Origin: Clostridium sp. AN503
Lineage (GTDB): Bacteria > Bacillota > Clostridia > Lachnospirales > Lachnospiraceae
NCBI RefSeq assembly: GCF_040719375.1
Contig: NZ_JBFDTP010000002.1
Location: 1,488,001-1,552,000, forward strand
Reading direction: 5' to 3'
DNA: 64,000 nt
Positions within the stretch are counted from its first letter, which is position 1, and every line of letters starts with the position of its first letter. The notes beneath the pieces were generated by a model. It was not told where the DNA came from. It saw only the letters and a list, made by a program, of their open reading frames with translations, and did no database searches. This document shows, one piece after another, positions 51,178 through 59,138 of this stretch. The position numbers and the translations under genes are program-made.

Positions 51178-52236
51178 ATGATATTAAATATGGCTTCCTA
51201 TAAAGATTTGGTCAATATGACAGGGCTTTCCCTGGGGACGGTTTCTAATGTGATTCAGGGAAAGAGTAATGTAAAACAGGAGAACAGAGAAAAAGTGCTT
51301 AAGGCTATGAAGGAACTGGGGTACAGAGTGGATTACCAGGCTCGTAGTCTGGCTTCATCCCGAACGAATCTCATTGGTCTCATTGTCAGTAATATTGAGA
51401 ATGTGGCAGAGACAAAGTTCATGATGCCGATGGAGACTTTTGCAGAGAAAAACAATTGCAGGATCATTGCAGCTACATCTCGTAATAACAGCGAGAGAGA
51501 GAGACGTAACTGCGAGTCTATGCTCAGCAGTAAAGTTGATGGACTGTTTATTTTTTTTGAATCACTGGCTAATGAAGAATATTTCCGGAATTTGGCCAAA
51601 ACGGAAAAAACACCAATTATTTTTCTGGCAAGATACTTGGACGGATGTGATCTTCCTTATGTAGGGGTAGATAATTACTATGCAGCAAAATGTATGGTTG
51701 ATTTTGTATATGATCGGGGACATCGGAGTATTACATACCTGGATATTGCTGAAGAGACCATGCTATCTCCAAACCGAAGCAGGAGGAATGGTGTTGAGGA
51801 ATGGTGCAGGAAAAAAGGCATGAAGTTTCAGTTGCTGGAGTATTCCACTCAGAATGATGATGTATCGGTCGGTTATGATGCAGCTGAGGGTCTGATACAG
51901 AGAGGAGAATTACCCAGACTTGTATTCCCCAGAGACGACAGTTTTGCAGTAGGGTTTTACAATGCCTGTATGAAACATGGTGTACGAGTCCCTGAGGATG
52001 TGTCGATTATGGGATTTGGTGCCTTTTATTCCAAGCGGATTACACCCAAACGTATTTCTACATTTGATCGAAAATTTGATAAGGCGATTGAAGCGGCCAC
52101 AGAGTTATATCTGCAGATACGAGAAGCACGGGACAAAGGAGAGGATGAGAAAAAACTTAATCGGAAAATTTTTATAAAAGGTGAGGTGATAGAAGGAGAG
52201 ACGGTGGCTTTCATAGGTGGTCAGGGAAAGCAATGA
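51178..52236 (+). CDS. LacI family transcriptional regulator
   Basis: A 352-residue repressor-type protein. The N-terminal helix-turn-helix is ASYKDLVNMTGLSLGTVSNV with hinge helix YRVDYQARSLAS, followed by a periplasmic-binding-like domain (NLIGLIVSNIEN ... VDGLFIFFES ... YVGVDNYYAA ... VSIMGFGAFYS). The start is uncertain: GAGGTG at 51171 is too close to ATG 51178 and rather far from ATG 51190, which would give MASYKDL. It is flanked by matching operators, indicating autoregulation and control of the transporter-sulfatase operon. The inducer is probably an intermediate of that pathway. Confidence 0.9.
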   Translation: MILNMASYKDLVNMTGLSLGTVSNVIQGKSNVKQENREKVLKAMKELGYRVDYQARSLASSRTNLIGLIVSNIENVAETKFMMPMETFAEKNNCRIIAATSRNNSERERRNCESMLSSKVDGLFIFFESLANEEYFRNLAKTEKTPIIFLARYLDGCDLPYVGVDNYYAAKCMVDFVYDRGHRSITYLDIAEETMLSPNRSRRNGVEEWCRKKGMKFQLLEYSTQNDDVSVGYDAAEGLIQRGELPRLVFPRDDSFAVGFYNACMKHGVRVPEDVSIMGFGAFYSKRITPKRISTFDRKFDKAIEAATELYLQIREARDKGEDEKKLNRKIFIKGEVIEGETVAFIGGQGKQ

Positions 52237-52262
52237 CCGTTTAAAAGTATAAAATGATTATA

Positions 52263-52290
52263 TTTTTTGGCTTTTTTTAAGCCAAAAAAA
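52263..52290. terminator. A/T-rich hairpin after lacI
   Basis: TTTTTTGGCTT (52263-52273) pairs with AAGCCAAAAAA (52279-52289). On the plus strand the stem is followed by A-rich rather than T-rich DNA, so termination is doubtful. It also contains the candidate -35 of the next promoter. Confidence 0.45.
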
Positions 52291-52296
52291 TATATA
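52267..52296 (+). promoter_or_regulatory. Candidate promoter of the transporter-sulfatase operon
   Basis: TTGGCT (52267-52272), 18-bp spacer, TATATA (52291-52296). The predicted start (about 52303) falls inside operator 2, so repressor binding would block initiation. Confidence 0.5.
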
Positions 52297-52301
52297 CAAA
52301 A

Positions 52302-52315
52302 ATGAAACGCTTCAT
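52302..52315 (+). promoter_or_regulatory. LacI-family operator 2
   Basis: ATGAAACGCTTCAT, identical to the 14-mer at 51152-51165, located 26 bases upstream of the binding-protein gene. Confidence 0.8.
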
Positions 52316-52341
52316 TTATTAACTACGGGAAGGAGAAGGAA

Positions 52342-53448
52342 ATGAGAAGAGCAAAAAAGGTGGTTGCATTGGGTTTGGCCAGTATACTGGCGATGGGGGT
52401 ATTGACAGGATGCTCGGGAAACAAAGAAGCGGCAGGAACAGGAAAGGCAGATGGAAAGACGGAGGCGGAGCTGGAGAAAGTCACTGTCAGCATACATCCT
52501 TCGGGACACGGCCTTCCGGCTTATATTGCTGAAGAAATGGGCTATTATGAGGAGGAAGGACTGGATGTGGAAACTTTGGTTTACATTGGAGCTCCGCCTC
52601 AGATGGAGGCCTATGAAGCGGGAGCTTGGGATATTGGAACTACAGGCTTTGGAGGAATTGTGCTGGGGGTAGCCAAAAGTTCCCTGCAGGTTATCGGTGT
52701 CACGATTGATGATGGAACTGTGATGGGGCTTTGGGCTAGAGAGGATAGCGATATTGCTAAAGCAGGTTATCACGACGAAACAGGCTGTTATGGAACTGCA
52801 GAAGAGTGGAAAGATCTGGAGATACTTTATACGCAGGGCACTATCACAGATATCATGCTCACTTCCACGTTGACACAGTTGGGGTTGGTACCCGATGATG
52901 TGGTGAGAACCAATATGGATTCTTCTCCGGCATTTACAGCGTTCCAGGCAGGAAGTGGAGATCTGGTTCAGGCGAACTCTTCATTTTATTTTAATGCGGA
53001 AGAAGAAGGCTGGGTTCCGGTGACTACTGGAACAAGCCAGAATATTTACATGCCTTCAGTTATTGTTGCAAGTGATAAGATGATCGCAGAGAGACCTGAG
53101 ACCGCGGAAAAGTGGGTTCGGGCCTATATGAAGGGAGTGCAGTGGATTAAAGATAATCCGGAGGAAGCGGCTGGAAAATTTGTGGAGTTCTGTGAAGAAA
53201 ATGGTGTAGCTACAGATGAAGCAAATGCTCTGAAATTTGTGAAAGCCCAGATTGTTGGAATTCCAGGAGTAGAGGAGCAGCTCACATACTTTGCTCCGGC
53301 TGAAGACAGCGAAGACAGCGTGCTTCAACAGGCATTGGCCCGTTGCATGGATGTATATGTGGAAATGGGTAATTATACCCAGGAGGATGCAGATGCCCTG
53401 ATGCTTGACGAGAATTACAATGCATCGTTTATGGAGAAGCTGAAGTGA
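52342..53448 (+). CDS. SsuA/NMT1-type substrate-binding lipoprotein
   Basis: A 368-residue lipoprotein with signal peptide ending in VLTGC (C24). The mature part has the NMT1/THI5-SsuA layout: VSIHPSGHGLPAYIAEEMGYYEEEGLDVE split over residues 50-80, then PPQMEAYEAGAWDIGTTGFG and VIVASDKMIAERPETAEKWV. Relatives bind sulfonates, taurine, nitrate or pyrimidine precursors. It carries no ligand-defining motif I can name. AAGGAGAAGG precedes the ATG. A hairpin downstream suggests higher expression than the permeases. Linked to a sulfatase, a sulfate ester is the inferred ligand. Confidence 0.85.
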   Translation: MRRAKKVVALGLASILAMGVLTGCSGNKEAAGTGKADGKTEAELEKVTVSIHPSGHGLPAYIAEEMGYYEEEGLDVETLVYIGAPPQMEAYEAGAWDIGTTGFGGIVLGVAKSSLQVIGVTIDDGTVMGLWAREDSDIAKAGYHDETGCYGTAEEWKDLEILYTQGTITDIMLTSTLTQLGLVPDDVVRTNMDSSPAFTAFQAGSGDLVQANSSFYFNAEEEGWVPVTTGTSQNIYMPSVIVASDKMIAERPETAEKWVRAYMKGVQWIKDNPEEAAGKFVEFCEENGVATDEANALKFVKAQIVGIPGVEEQLTYFAPAEDSEDSVLQQALARCMDVYVEMGNYTQEDADALMLDENYNASFMEKLK

Positions 53449-53472
53449 CAGCTATAGACAGATGACCGTAAT

Positions 53473-53524
53473 ATGCCGGTTTTATCAGGTCCGGAAAAAC
53501 TCCTGACAAAGCCGGCATTTATTG
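53473..53524 (+). terminator. Attenuating hairpin between binding protein and permease genes
   Basis: ATGCCGG-TTTT-ATCAGG pairs with CCTGAC-AAA-GCCGGCAT (53473 to 53518), followed by TTTATTGTAT. Downstream genes have no other clear promoter, so partial termination is likely. Confidence 0.7.
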
Positions 53525-53560
53525 TATCCTTGGTTCCTGTATTAGAGAGGAAAATAGAGT

Positions 53561-54394
53561 ATGACAGATAAAACGAAAATAGATGTGGTAGTGGAACGGT
53601 TGCGCAGGGAAAAGAAAAAGGAAAAACGCAGGGTTCTGTTTTTAGGAATGTTAAGTATAGTTGTATTTCTGCTTATTTGGCAATCTGTGTGCGTCTTTCA
53701 TATCGTGGGGGAGAATGCACTGGTTTCTCCCATAAAGGTGGTCCAAGCAATTTTTACAAAGATCGGAGATACCAGGCCGGATGGAAATACGCTGCTCCAA
53801 AATATCTGGAGCAGTTTTAAACTGGCTATGATTGGTTTTGGTCTGGCGCTGGTGGTAGGATTGCCGTTAGGTTTGCTTATGGGGTGGTACAGACCTCTGG
53901 ACAGATTTGTCCGGCCTATATTTGAGATTATTCGTCCTTTGCCGCCTATTGCCTGGATTCCCATTGTAATAGTGATCTTGGGTATTGGAACAGTAGCAAA
54001 GTCCTTTATTATATTTTTCACCACTTTTGTTCCTATCGTGATCAATTCCTATACCGGCATTCGGGAGACCAATCAGGTCTATATCAACTTTGCCAGGACC
54101 TGTGGCTATTCTGACTGGCGAATCTTTCGGACAGTAGGGATTCCTTCGGCGATGCCACTGACCTTTGCAGGGATGGTCATTGCACTGGGGAATGGATGGG
54201 GCACCCTGGTCGCTGCGGAGATGCTGGCTTCCAATAGTGGCCTTGGTTATATGATTTTCATGGGAAGGAGTTACGGGCGCATTGATATAATCATTGCAGG
54301 TATGCTGGTCATCGGTCTTCTTGGACTGGCGCTGACAGCAACCCTGGAGGTATTGGAGGGGTATGTACTGAAATGGAGGATGAGCGGTAAATGA
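53561..54394 (+). CDS. SsuC-type ABC permease, subunit 1
   Basis: A 277-residue permease of the SsuC/TauC (BPD_transp_1) type. A basic N-terminus precedes a first membrane segment at about 28-48, with ALVSPIKVVQAIFTKI, RPIFEIIRPLPPIAWIPIVI and NFARTCGYSDWRIFRTVGIP as family motifs. It ends with ATGA overlapping the next permease start. Typical Ssu/Tau systems use a homodimer of one permease; here a second, different permease follows, so the channel is probably a heterodimer. Confidence 0.88.
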   Translation: MTDKTKIDVVVERLRREKKKEKRRVLFLGMLSIVVFLLIWQSVCVFHIVGENALVSPIKVVQAIFTKIGDTRPDGNTLLQNIWSSFKLAMIGFGLALVVGLPLGLLMGWYRPLDRFVRPIFEIIRPLPPIAWIPIVIVILGIGTVAKSFIIFFTTFVPIVINSYTGIRETNQVYINFARTCGYSDWRIFRTVGIPSAMPLTFAGMVIALGNGWGTLVAAEMLASNSGLGYMIFMGRSYGRIDIIIAGMLVIGLLGLALTATLEVLEGYVLKWRMSGK

Positions 54395-55179
54395 AAAAAA
54401 GAGAACCAATTACAGGAAGACAGTTGCTTTTAAATATTCTCCCCATTATTTCTGTACTGCTCTTTATCGGGCTATGGATGATGGTTTCAGCGGGAGAGGA
54501 GCATATCATTCCCTCACCAGGAGAGGTTTATGAACGAGCTCTGAGATTGTTTGAGAAACCCATTAATCATATTTCTTTGTGGGGGCATATCTGGGCCAGT
54601 ATGAAACGAGTGCTGATCGGTCTGGTGTTTGCCTGTTTTACAGGAATCCCCATGGGACTTCTGATTGGCTGGAATAAGACGGCCAATGCGCTGCTAAAAC
54701 CAATTTTTGATCTGATCCGACCAATACCGGCATTAGCCTGGATTCCACTGATGACGTTGTGGTTTGGAATCGGCGAGGGTTCCAAATTTGCCTTGATCTA
54801 TCTGGGTACTCTGATGCCGGTACTTGTAAATACTTACACAGGAGTTAGTATGATTCCCCAGTTGAATGTTGATGTGGCCCGGGTATTTGGCGCATCCGAA
54901 TTCCAGGTTGTACAGGCCATCGTTATGCCATCGGCCCTGAGCGCTATCATGGCCGGAATCAAGACGGCCATGGGAACAGGATGGATTGTTGTTCTGGCTG
55001 CAGAGATGATTTCTGCAACCAGTGGGCTTGGTTTTATGATTATCCGCGGTTCTAATGTGGCGGATCTGGCTCTGGTAATCTTCGCAATGCTAATCATCGG
55101 TATTGTTGGAGCCCTTTTATCCACATTGTTGACTTTTGCAGAAAGGAAGCTGTGTCCATGGAAAGCAGAAATAAAGTAG
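54391..55179 (+). CDS. SsuC-type ABC permease, subunit 2
   Basis: A 262-residue SsuC/TauC-type permease, clearly different from its neighbour. Motifs are IIPSPGEVYERALRLF, KPIFDLIRPIPALAWIPLMT, DVARVFGASEFQVVQAIVMP and TSGLGFMIIRGSN. The start overlaps the stop of subunit 1 and the end overlaps the first ATPase gene by over 20 bases, so these genes are tightly co-translated. Together they should form the membrane part of one importer. Confidence 0.88.
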   Translation: MKKREPITGRQLLLNILPIISVLLFIGLWMMVSAGEEHIIPSPGEVYERALRLFEKPINHISLWGHIWASMKRVLIGLVFACFTGIPMGLLIGWNKTANALLKPIFDLIRPIPALAWIPLMTLWFGIGEGSKFALIYLGTLMPVLVNTYTGVSMIPQLNVDVARVFGASEFQVVQAIVMPSALSAIMAGIKTAMGTGWIVVLAAEMISATSGLGFMIIRGSNVADLALVIFAMLIIGIVGALLSTLLTFAERKLCPWKAEIK

Positions 55180-55922
55180 AAATAAAAGAAATATCCAAGC
55201 TGTTTCTAAATGGGGATTCCTTTCAGGTAGCCATTGAGGATGTAAGTCTGGAGGTCAGAGAAAATGAATTTTTGGTCCTGCTTGGTCCGGGAGAATGTGG
55301 AAAGTCCGTGCTGCTGAATATTATAGCGGGGCTAATGGATGCCACTTCAGGAGAAGTATATGTCAATGGGAAGCTTTCCAGGGGCATTAACCCGGAGCTT
55401 GGCATGGTTTTTCAGGAATTGGGTGTCATGCCCTGGCTAACTGTGAGGGATAATGTGGCTATGCCTGAAAAATTCCGGGGTGTATCCCGGAAACAACGAT
55501 ATGCGCATGCTCAGGAATTTATTGATCTGGTGGGACTGAAGGGATTTGAAACATATTATCCCAATCAGCTTTCAGGTGGTATGAAACAGCGTGTGGGAAT
55601 TGCCCGGGCGTACGCCAGTGATTGTGATATTCTGCTGATGGATGAGCCATTTGGAAAACTCGATGCCCAGACCCGTTATTCCATGCAGGATGAAATCTTA
55701 AAAATCTGGAATAAGAATAGAAAGACAGTTGTTTTTGTCACGAATAATATTGAAGAAGCTGTTTACCTTGGAGACCGGATTGTATTATTTACAGGTGGGC
55801 CGATGTCCGTTCGGCATATCTATGACTTGAGTAATCTGCCCAGGCCGCGCAACTATACGGATGTGGAATTCCTGCGGGTACGAAGTGAGATCAATGAGCA
55901 TATGGATCTGGTGATTAAATAA
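55158..55922 (+). CDS. SsuB-type ABC ATPase 1, H-loop histidine replaced by asparagine
   Basis: A 254-residue ATPase. Motifs in order: Walker A GPGECGKS (43-50, usual GPSGCGKS, with Glu in place of the fourth-position Gly), Q-loop VFQELGVMPW, intact signature LSGGM (138-142), Walker B ILLMDEP with catalytic Glu163, D-loop KLDA, and then VTNNIEEA, where N196 replaces the H-loop histidine. The base sequence ACG AAT AAT at 55740-55748 confirms it. Its own ATP site is thus impaired while its signature remains good. ATG 55158 is chosen; GTG 55152 is the alternative. ATPase 2 begins 11 bases later. Confidence 0.88.
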   Translation: MESRNKVEIKEISKLFLNGDSFQVAIEDVSLEVRENEFLVLLGPGECGKSVLLNIIAGLMDATSGEVYVNGKLSRGINPELGMVFQELGVMPWLTVRDNVAMPEKFRGVSRKQRYAHAQEFIDLVGLKGFETYYPNQLSGGMKQRVGIARAYASDCDILLMDEPFGKLDAQTRYSMQDEILKIWNKNRKTVVFVTNNIEEAVYLGDRIVLFTGGPMSVRHIYDLSNLPRPRNYTDVEFLRVRSEINEHMDLVIK

Positions 55923-55933
55923 GGGAGCGCGTT

Positions 55934-56677
55934 ATGGAAAGAAATATAAAAGTAAAGGTAGAAAATCTCTGTAAGAGTTTTGGGGACTTAAAGGTTATTG
56001 AAAATTGCAATTTTCATATATATGATGGAGAGTTTGTGTGTGTGGTGGGACCAACGGGATGCGGAAAGACCACATTTTTAAACATGCTTTCCAGCCTTCT
56101 GGAACCTACTTCAGGTGTGGTGCTTATTGATGGGGAAAAAGCCAGTCCCCAGAAGCACAATCTCTCTTTCATATTCCAGGAACCATCAGCTTTTCCCTGG
56201 CTTACGGTAGAGAAAAATATTGCCTATGGTCTGCGGGCAAAAAACAAAAATGAAGCTTATATCAAGGAGCAGACAGATCACATTATAGAACTGATGGGAT
56301 TGGAAAAGTATAGGAAATCGTTTCCGGGAGAACTGTCAACCAGCACAGAACAAAAGATTGTTATTGGAAGAGCCTTTGCTATGAATCCGGATCTGCTGCT
56401 GATGGATGAGCCTTATGGACAGATGGATGTGAAGACTCGCTTTTATCTGGAAGATGAGGTGATCCGTATCTGGAAAGAGTATAAAAAGACTGTGGTTTTT
56501 ATCACTCATAACATTGAGGAAGCTGTATATCTGGCTGAACGGGTATTGATCCTTACCAATAAACCGGCCAGGGTCAAGGAAGATGTGTCCATCGATCTGC
56601 CGCATCCGAGAAATGTAAATGATCCAGAATTTGTCAGACTGCGTAATTACATTACATCGCAGATTAAATGGTGGTAA
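55934..56677 (+). CDS. SsuB-type ABC ATPase 2, degenerate LSGGQ signature
   Basis: A 247-residue ATPase with a canonical Walker A GPTGCGKT (39-46), Q-loop IFQEPSAFPW, Walker B LLLMDEP (E159) and intact H-loop ITHNIEEA (H192). The signature is LSTST (134-138) instead of LSGGQ, so both glycines are lost, and the D-loop region is GQMD. The defects complement those of ATPase 1: pairing the two gives one intact composite site (this Walker A/H-loop with the partner's LSGGM) and one degenerate site. Ribosome site AAGGGAG. The sulfatase follows after 16 bases. Confidence 0.88.
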   Translation: MERNIKVKVENLCKSFGDLKVIENCNFHIYDGEFVCVVGPTGCGKTTFLNMLSSLLEPTSGVVLIDGEKASPQKHNLSFIFQEPSAFPWLTVEKNIAYGLRAKNKNEAYIKEQTDHIIELMGLEKYRKSFPGELSTSTEQKIVIGRAFAMNPDLLLMDEPYGQMDVKTRFYLEDEVIRIWKEYKKTVVFITHNIEEAVYLAERVLILTNKPARVKEDVSIDLPHPRNVNDPEFVRLRNYITSQIKWW

Positions 56678-56693
56678 GGAAAAAGGAGAGACT

Positions 56694-58211
56694 ATGAAAA
56701 AACCGAATCTTTTATATATTATGGTGGATCACCAGATATTTTATAGACATGGCTGGGATTTTGGACCCAGGATTATACGAAAAAACTATGAGGAATTTGC
56801 ATGCGGAGGCGTAGAATTTACACAGGCGTATTCGGCAAATCCTCTGTGTGGACCCACACGCAGAACGGTTTTGACCGGACTTTACTCTCATCATCATGGG
56901 GAAGTTTTAAACGATGTGAATGTTCCTTTCTCGGATCGGACTTATCTGCAGATTTTGAGCGACAACGGGTATCGGAATTATTACTATGGAAAGTGGCATG
57001 CAGGTATGGGGACAGCTCATGATCATGGATGTGAGGGATATTGTTATCCTTCTTATGGAAACCCATATCTTACACCGGAGTATAAAGCTTATCTGAATGA
57101 AAAGCAATTACCGGAACCCAGGATCCGGATCGAGTGTACAATGGATCCATGGAGACTGGACCTGATACCAGGGAAGGACTACATACAGGATAAAGAGTGG
57201 TCGAATGAGCAGGCGTCGGGGATCCTGTTAACGCCAAAGGAGACGCATGAGGCATTTTTTCTGGCGGATATGGTGTGTGCAAAACTGGAAGAGATTAAAA
57301 AATCTGATTCGGACGCTCCCTTTTCTCTGCGACTGGATTTTTGGGGACCACATGATCCTTATTTTGTCACCCGGGAATATGCAGACATGTATCCACCTGA
57401 GGATATTCCCATGTATCCTACTTTTGATTCTCCTCAACTGGATAAACCATGCTGTTATCGTAAAGAGCATAATCTGGGGATCGCCGATGCAGATCAGAAC
57501 CTGATTTATCCGAATCCCATTCCATGGAAGGACTGGCAATTGCTTCTGTCTCGGTGTTATGCTCATTCTACGATGATCGATGATGCAGTGGGACTGGTAC
57601 TTAAGAAACTGAAAGAACTGGGACTTGATGAGAATACTCTGATTATCTGGACGGCAGATCATGGGGATGCTATTGCCTGTCAGGGAGGCAAATTTGACAA
57701 AGCAAGCTATATGGTGGAAGAGGTTATGCGGATTCCTATGGCTATGTGTTATTCGGGGGTCATAAAACCGGGGCAGGTGACAGATGCTCTGGTGAGCAAC
57801 ATGGATGTGCCGGTCACCCTGCTGGCAGCAGCTGGTTTGTCCTTTGATTATAGTCCTGACGGTATTGATCTGCTGAAGTTGGAAAAGAGTGGTTTTCATG
57901 AAAAAAGAGACTTCTTTGTCAGTGAGACTTACGGCCATCTCCATAGAAATGTGGCTAAGTCTATGGTGACCGGGCGTTATAAATACACGGTAAACAAGGA
58001 GGATTTAAATGAGCTGTATGATTTGGTTCTGGATCCTTATGAAACAAAAAATCTGATCTTTTCTGAAAAGCACTTGTCTCTTGTAAAAGAACTGGATGCA
58101 AAGCTACATAAATGGGTAAAGGAGCAGGGGGATATTTTTTACGATGGTGACAGTGAATACATTCTTCAGAAGTATTTCAGCAGAGGTACGAGTGCACCTC
58201 GGGATTACTGA
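56694..58211 (+). CDS. Cytoplasmic type I sulfatase (Cys-type, formylglycine-dependent)
   Basis: A 505-residue alkaline-phosphatase-superfamily sulfatase. The maturation motif is CGPTRRTVLTG, with C52 as the residue converted to formylglycine (codon TGT at 56847). Metal and sulfate ligands include D12 in YIMVDHQ, K100/H102 in YGKWHAG, D322/H323 in TADHGD and the later FDKASYMVEE. There is no signal peptide, so desulfation takes place inside the cell. The layout resembles choline-sulfatase-like enzymes acting on small esters. No maturase (anSME or FGE) is in the window. ATG 56694 has AAAAGGAGAG upstream. Confidence 0.88.
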   Translation: MKKPNLLYIMVDHQIFYRHGWDFGPRIIRKNYEEFACGGVEFTQAYSANPLCGPTRRTVLTGLYSHHHGEVLNDVNVPFSDRTYLQILSDNGYRNYYYGKWHAGMGTAHDHGCEGYCYPSYGNPYLTPEYKAYLNEKQLPEPRIRIECTMDPWRLDLIPGKDYIQDKEWSNEQASGILLTPKETHEAFFLADMVCAKLEEIKKSDSDAPFSLRLDFWGPHDPYFVTREYADMYPPEDIPMYPTFDSPQLDKPCCYRKEHNLGIADADQNLIYPNPIPWKDWQLLLSRCYAHSTMIDDAVGLVLKKLKELGLDENTLIIWTADHGDAIACQGGKFDKASYMVEEVMRIPMAMCYSGVIKPGQVTDALVSNMDVPVTLLAAAGLSFDYSPDGIDLLKLEKSGFHEKRDFFVSETYGHLHRNVAKSMVTGRYKYTVNKEDLNELYDLVLDPYETKNLIFSEKHLSLVKELDAKLHKWVKEQGDIFYDGDSEYILQKYFSRGTSAPRDY

Positions 58212-58276
58212 TTGTTACAGAAAATATTGTTGGTAAATTCAGGAGAATGTTCAAAAAAAGAAAGGGAGTACAGCAT

Positions 58277-59125
58277 ATGGAAAATAAAATAGATGTAAAT
58301 GGTGCCATAACAATCAGTAATGGTCTGAAAATTCCGGTGATCGGACTGGGGGTGTTTAAAAGTTCCGGCGGGGAAGAAACGGTTAATGCGGTGAGATGGG
58401 CTATAGAAGCGGGGTATCGGAGTATTGACACTGCTATGATCTACCATAATGAGGAAAGTGTAGGTGAAGGAATTAGGCGAAGCGGTGTTCCCAGAAAAGA
58501 TATTTTTCTCTGTTCCAAGGTATGGAATGCGGATATCAAAGCTCGCCGGACCAGGGAGGCTTTTTCAGAGAGTCTTGAACGCCTGGGAACGGATTACCTG
58601 GATTCGTATCTGCTCCACTGGCCAGTAGATGGCTTTAAGGAGGCGTGGGAAGAACTTGAAAAGCTTTACGATGAAGGCAGAATCAAAGTTATTGGTGTCA
58701 GTAATTTTAATATCTCGCATTTAGAGGAACTTTACAGATCAGCCCGAATTCAGCCTATGATCAATCAGATTGAGAGTCATCCCTATCTGGTTCAGAAGGA
58801 GCTGCTGGACTACTGTCAAAACAGGGGCATAGTTTGTGAGGTTTGGAGTCCTCTGGGTGGTACAGGCGGAAATCTTCTTGAGGATGAAACCATTCTTGGA
58901 TTGGCAGGAAAGTATGAAAAATCCCCAGCTCAGATCGTTATTCGATGGGACATTCAGCGTCAGGTAGTTGTGATTCCGAAATCGGTACATAAAGAACGAA
59001 TTGAGCAAAATCTGCAGGTTTTTGATTTTGAACTTGAAGAAGAGGATATGCGGATTATTGACAGCTTAAACCGGGATCTTCGGGTAGGCCCTGATCCACA
59101 GGCGATGGCGGAAAAGTGGAGATAG
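58277..59125 (+). CDS. Aldo/keto reductase
   Basis: A 282-residue (beta/alpha)8 oxidoreductase. The catalytic tetrad is visible: D51 and Y56 in SIDTAMIYHNEE, K81 in CSKVW and H114 in LLHWPVDG. The NADP-binding end is VIPKSVHKERIEQNLQVFDF. It reduces a carbonyl or oxidises an alcohol. Between a sulfatase and an FGGY kinase, it probably interconverts a polyol or aldose with a ketose or alcohol form before phosphorylation. ATG 58277 is chosen because GGGAG lies about ten bases upstream; the frame opens at 58247. Confidence 0.88.
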   Translation: MENKIDVNGAITISNGLKIPVIGLGVFKSSGGEETVNAVRWAIEAGYRSIDTAMIYHNEESVGEGIRRSGVPRKDIFLCSKVWNADIKARRTREAFSESLERLGTDYLDSYLLHWPVDGFKEAWEELEKLYDEGRIKVIGVSNFNISHLEELYRSARIQPMINQIESHPYLVQKELLDYCQNRGIVCEVWSPLGGTGGNLLEDETILGLAGKYEKSPAQIVIRWDIQRQVVVIPKSVHKERIEQNLQVFDFELEEEDMRIIDSLNRDLRVGPDPQAMAEKWR

Positions 59126-59138
59126 AGAGGGGACCTGA

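Noticed and set aside
54391..55179. Duplication of one permease gene within the Ssu-type operon
   Set aside because: The two permeases share only family-level motifs and differ throughout, so they are divergent subunits and not a recent tandem copy.
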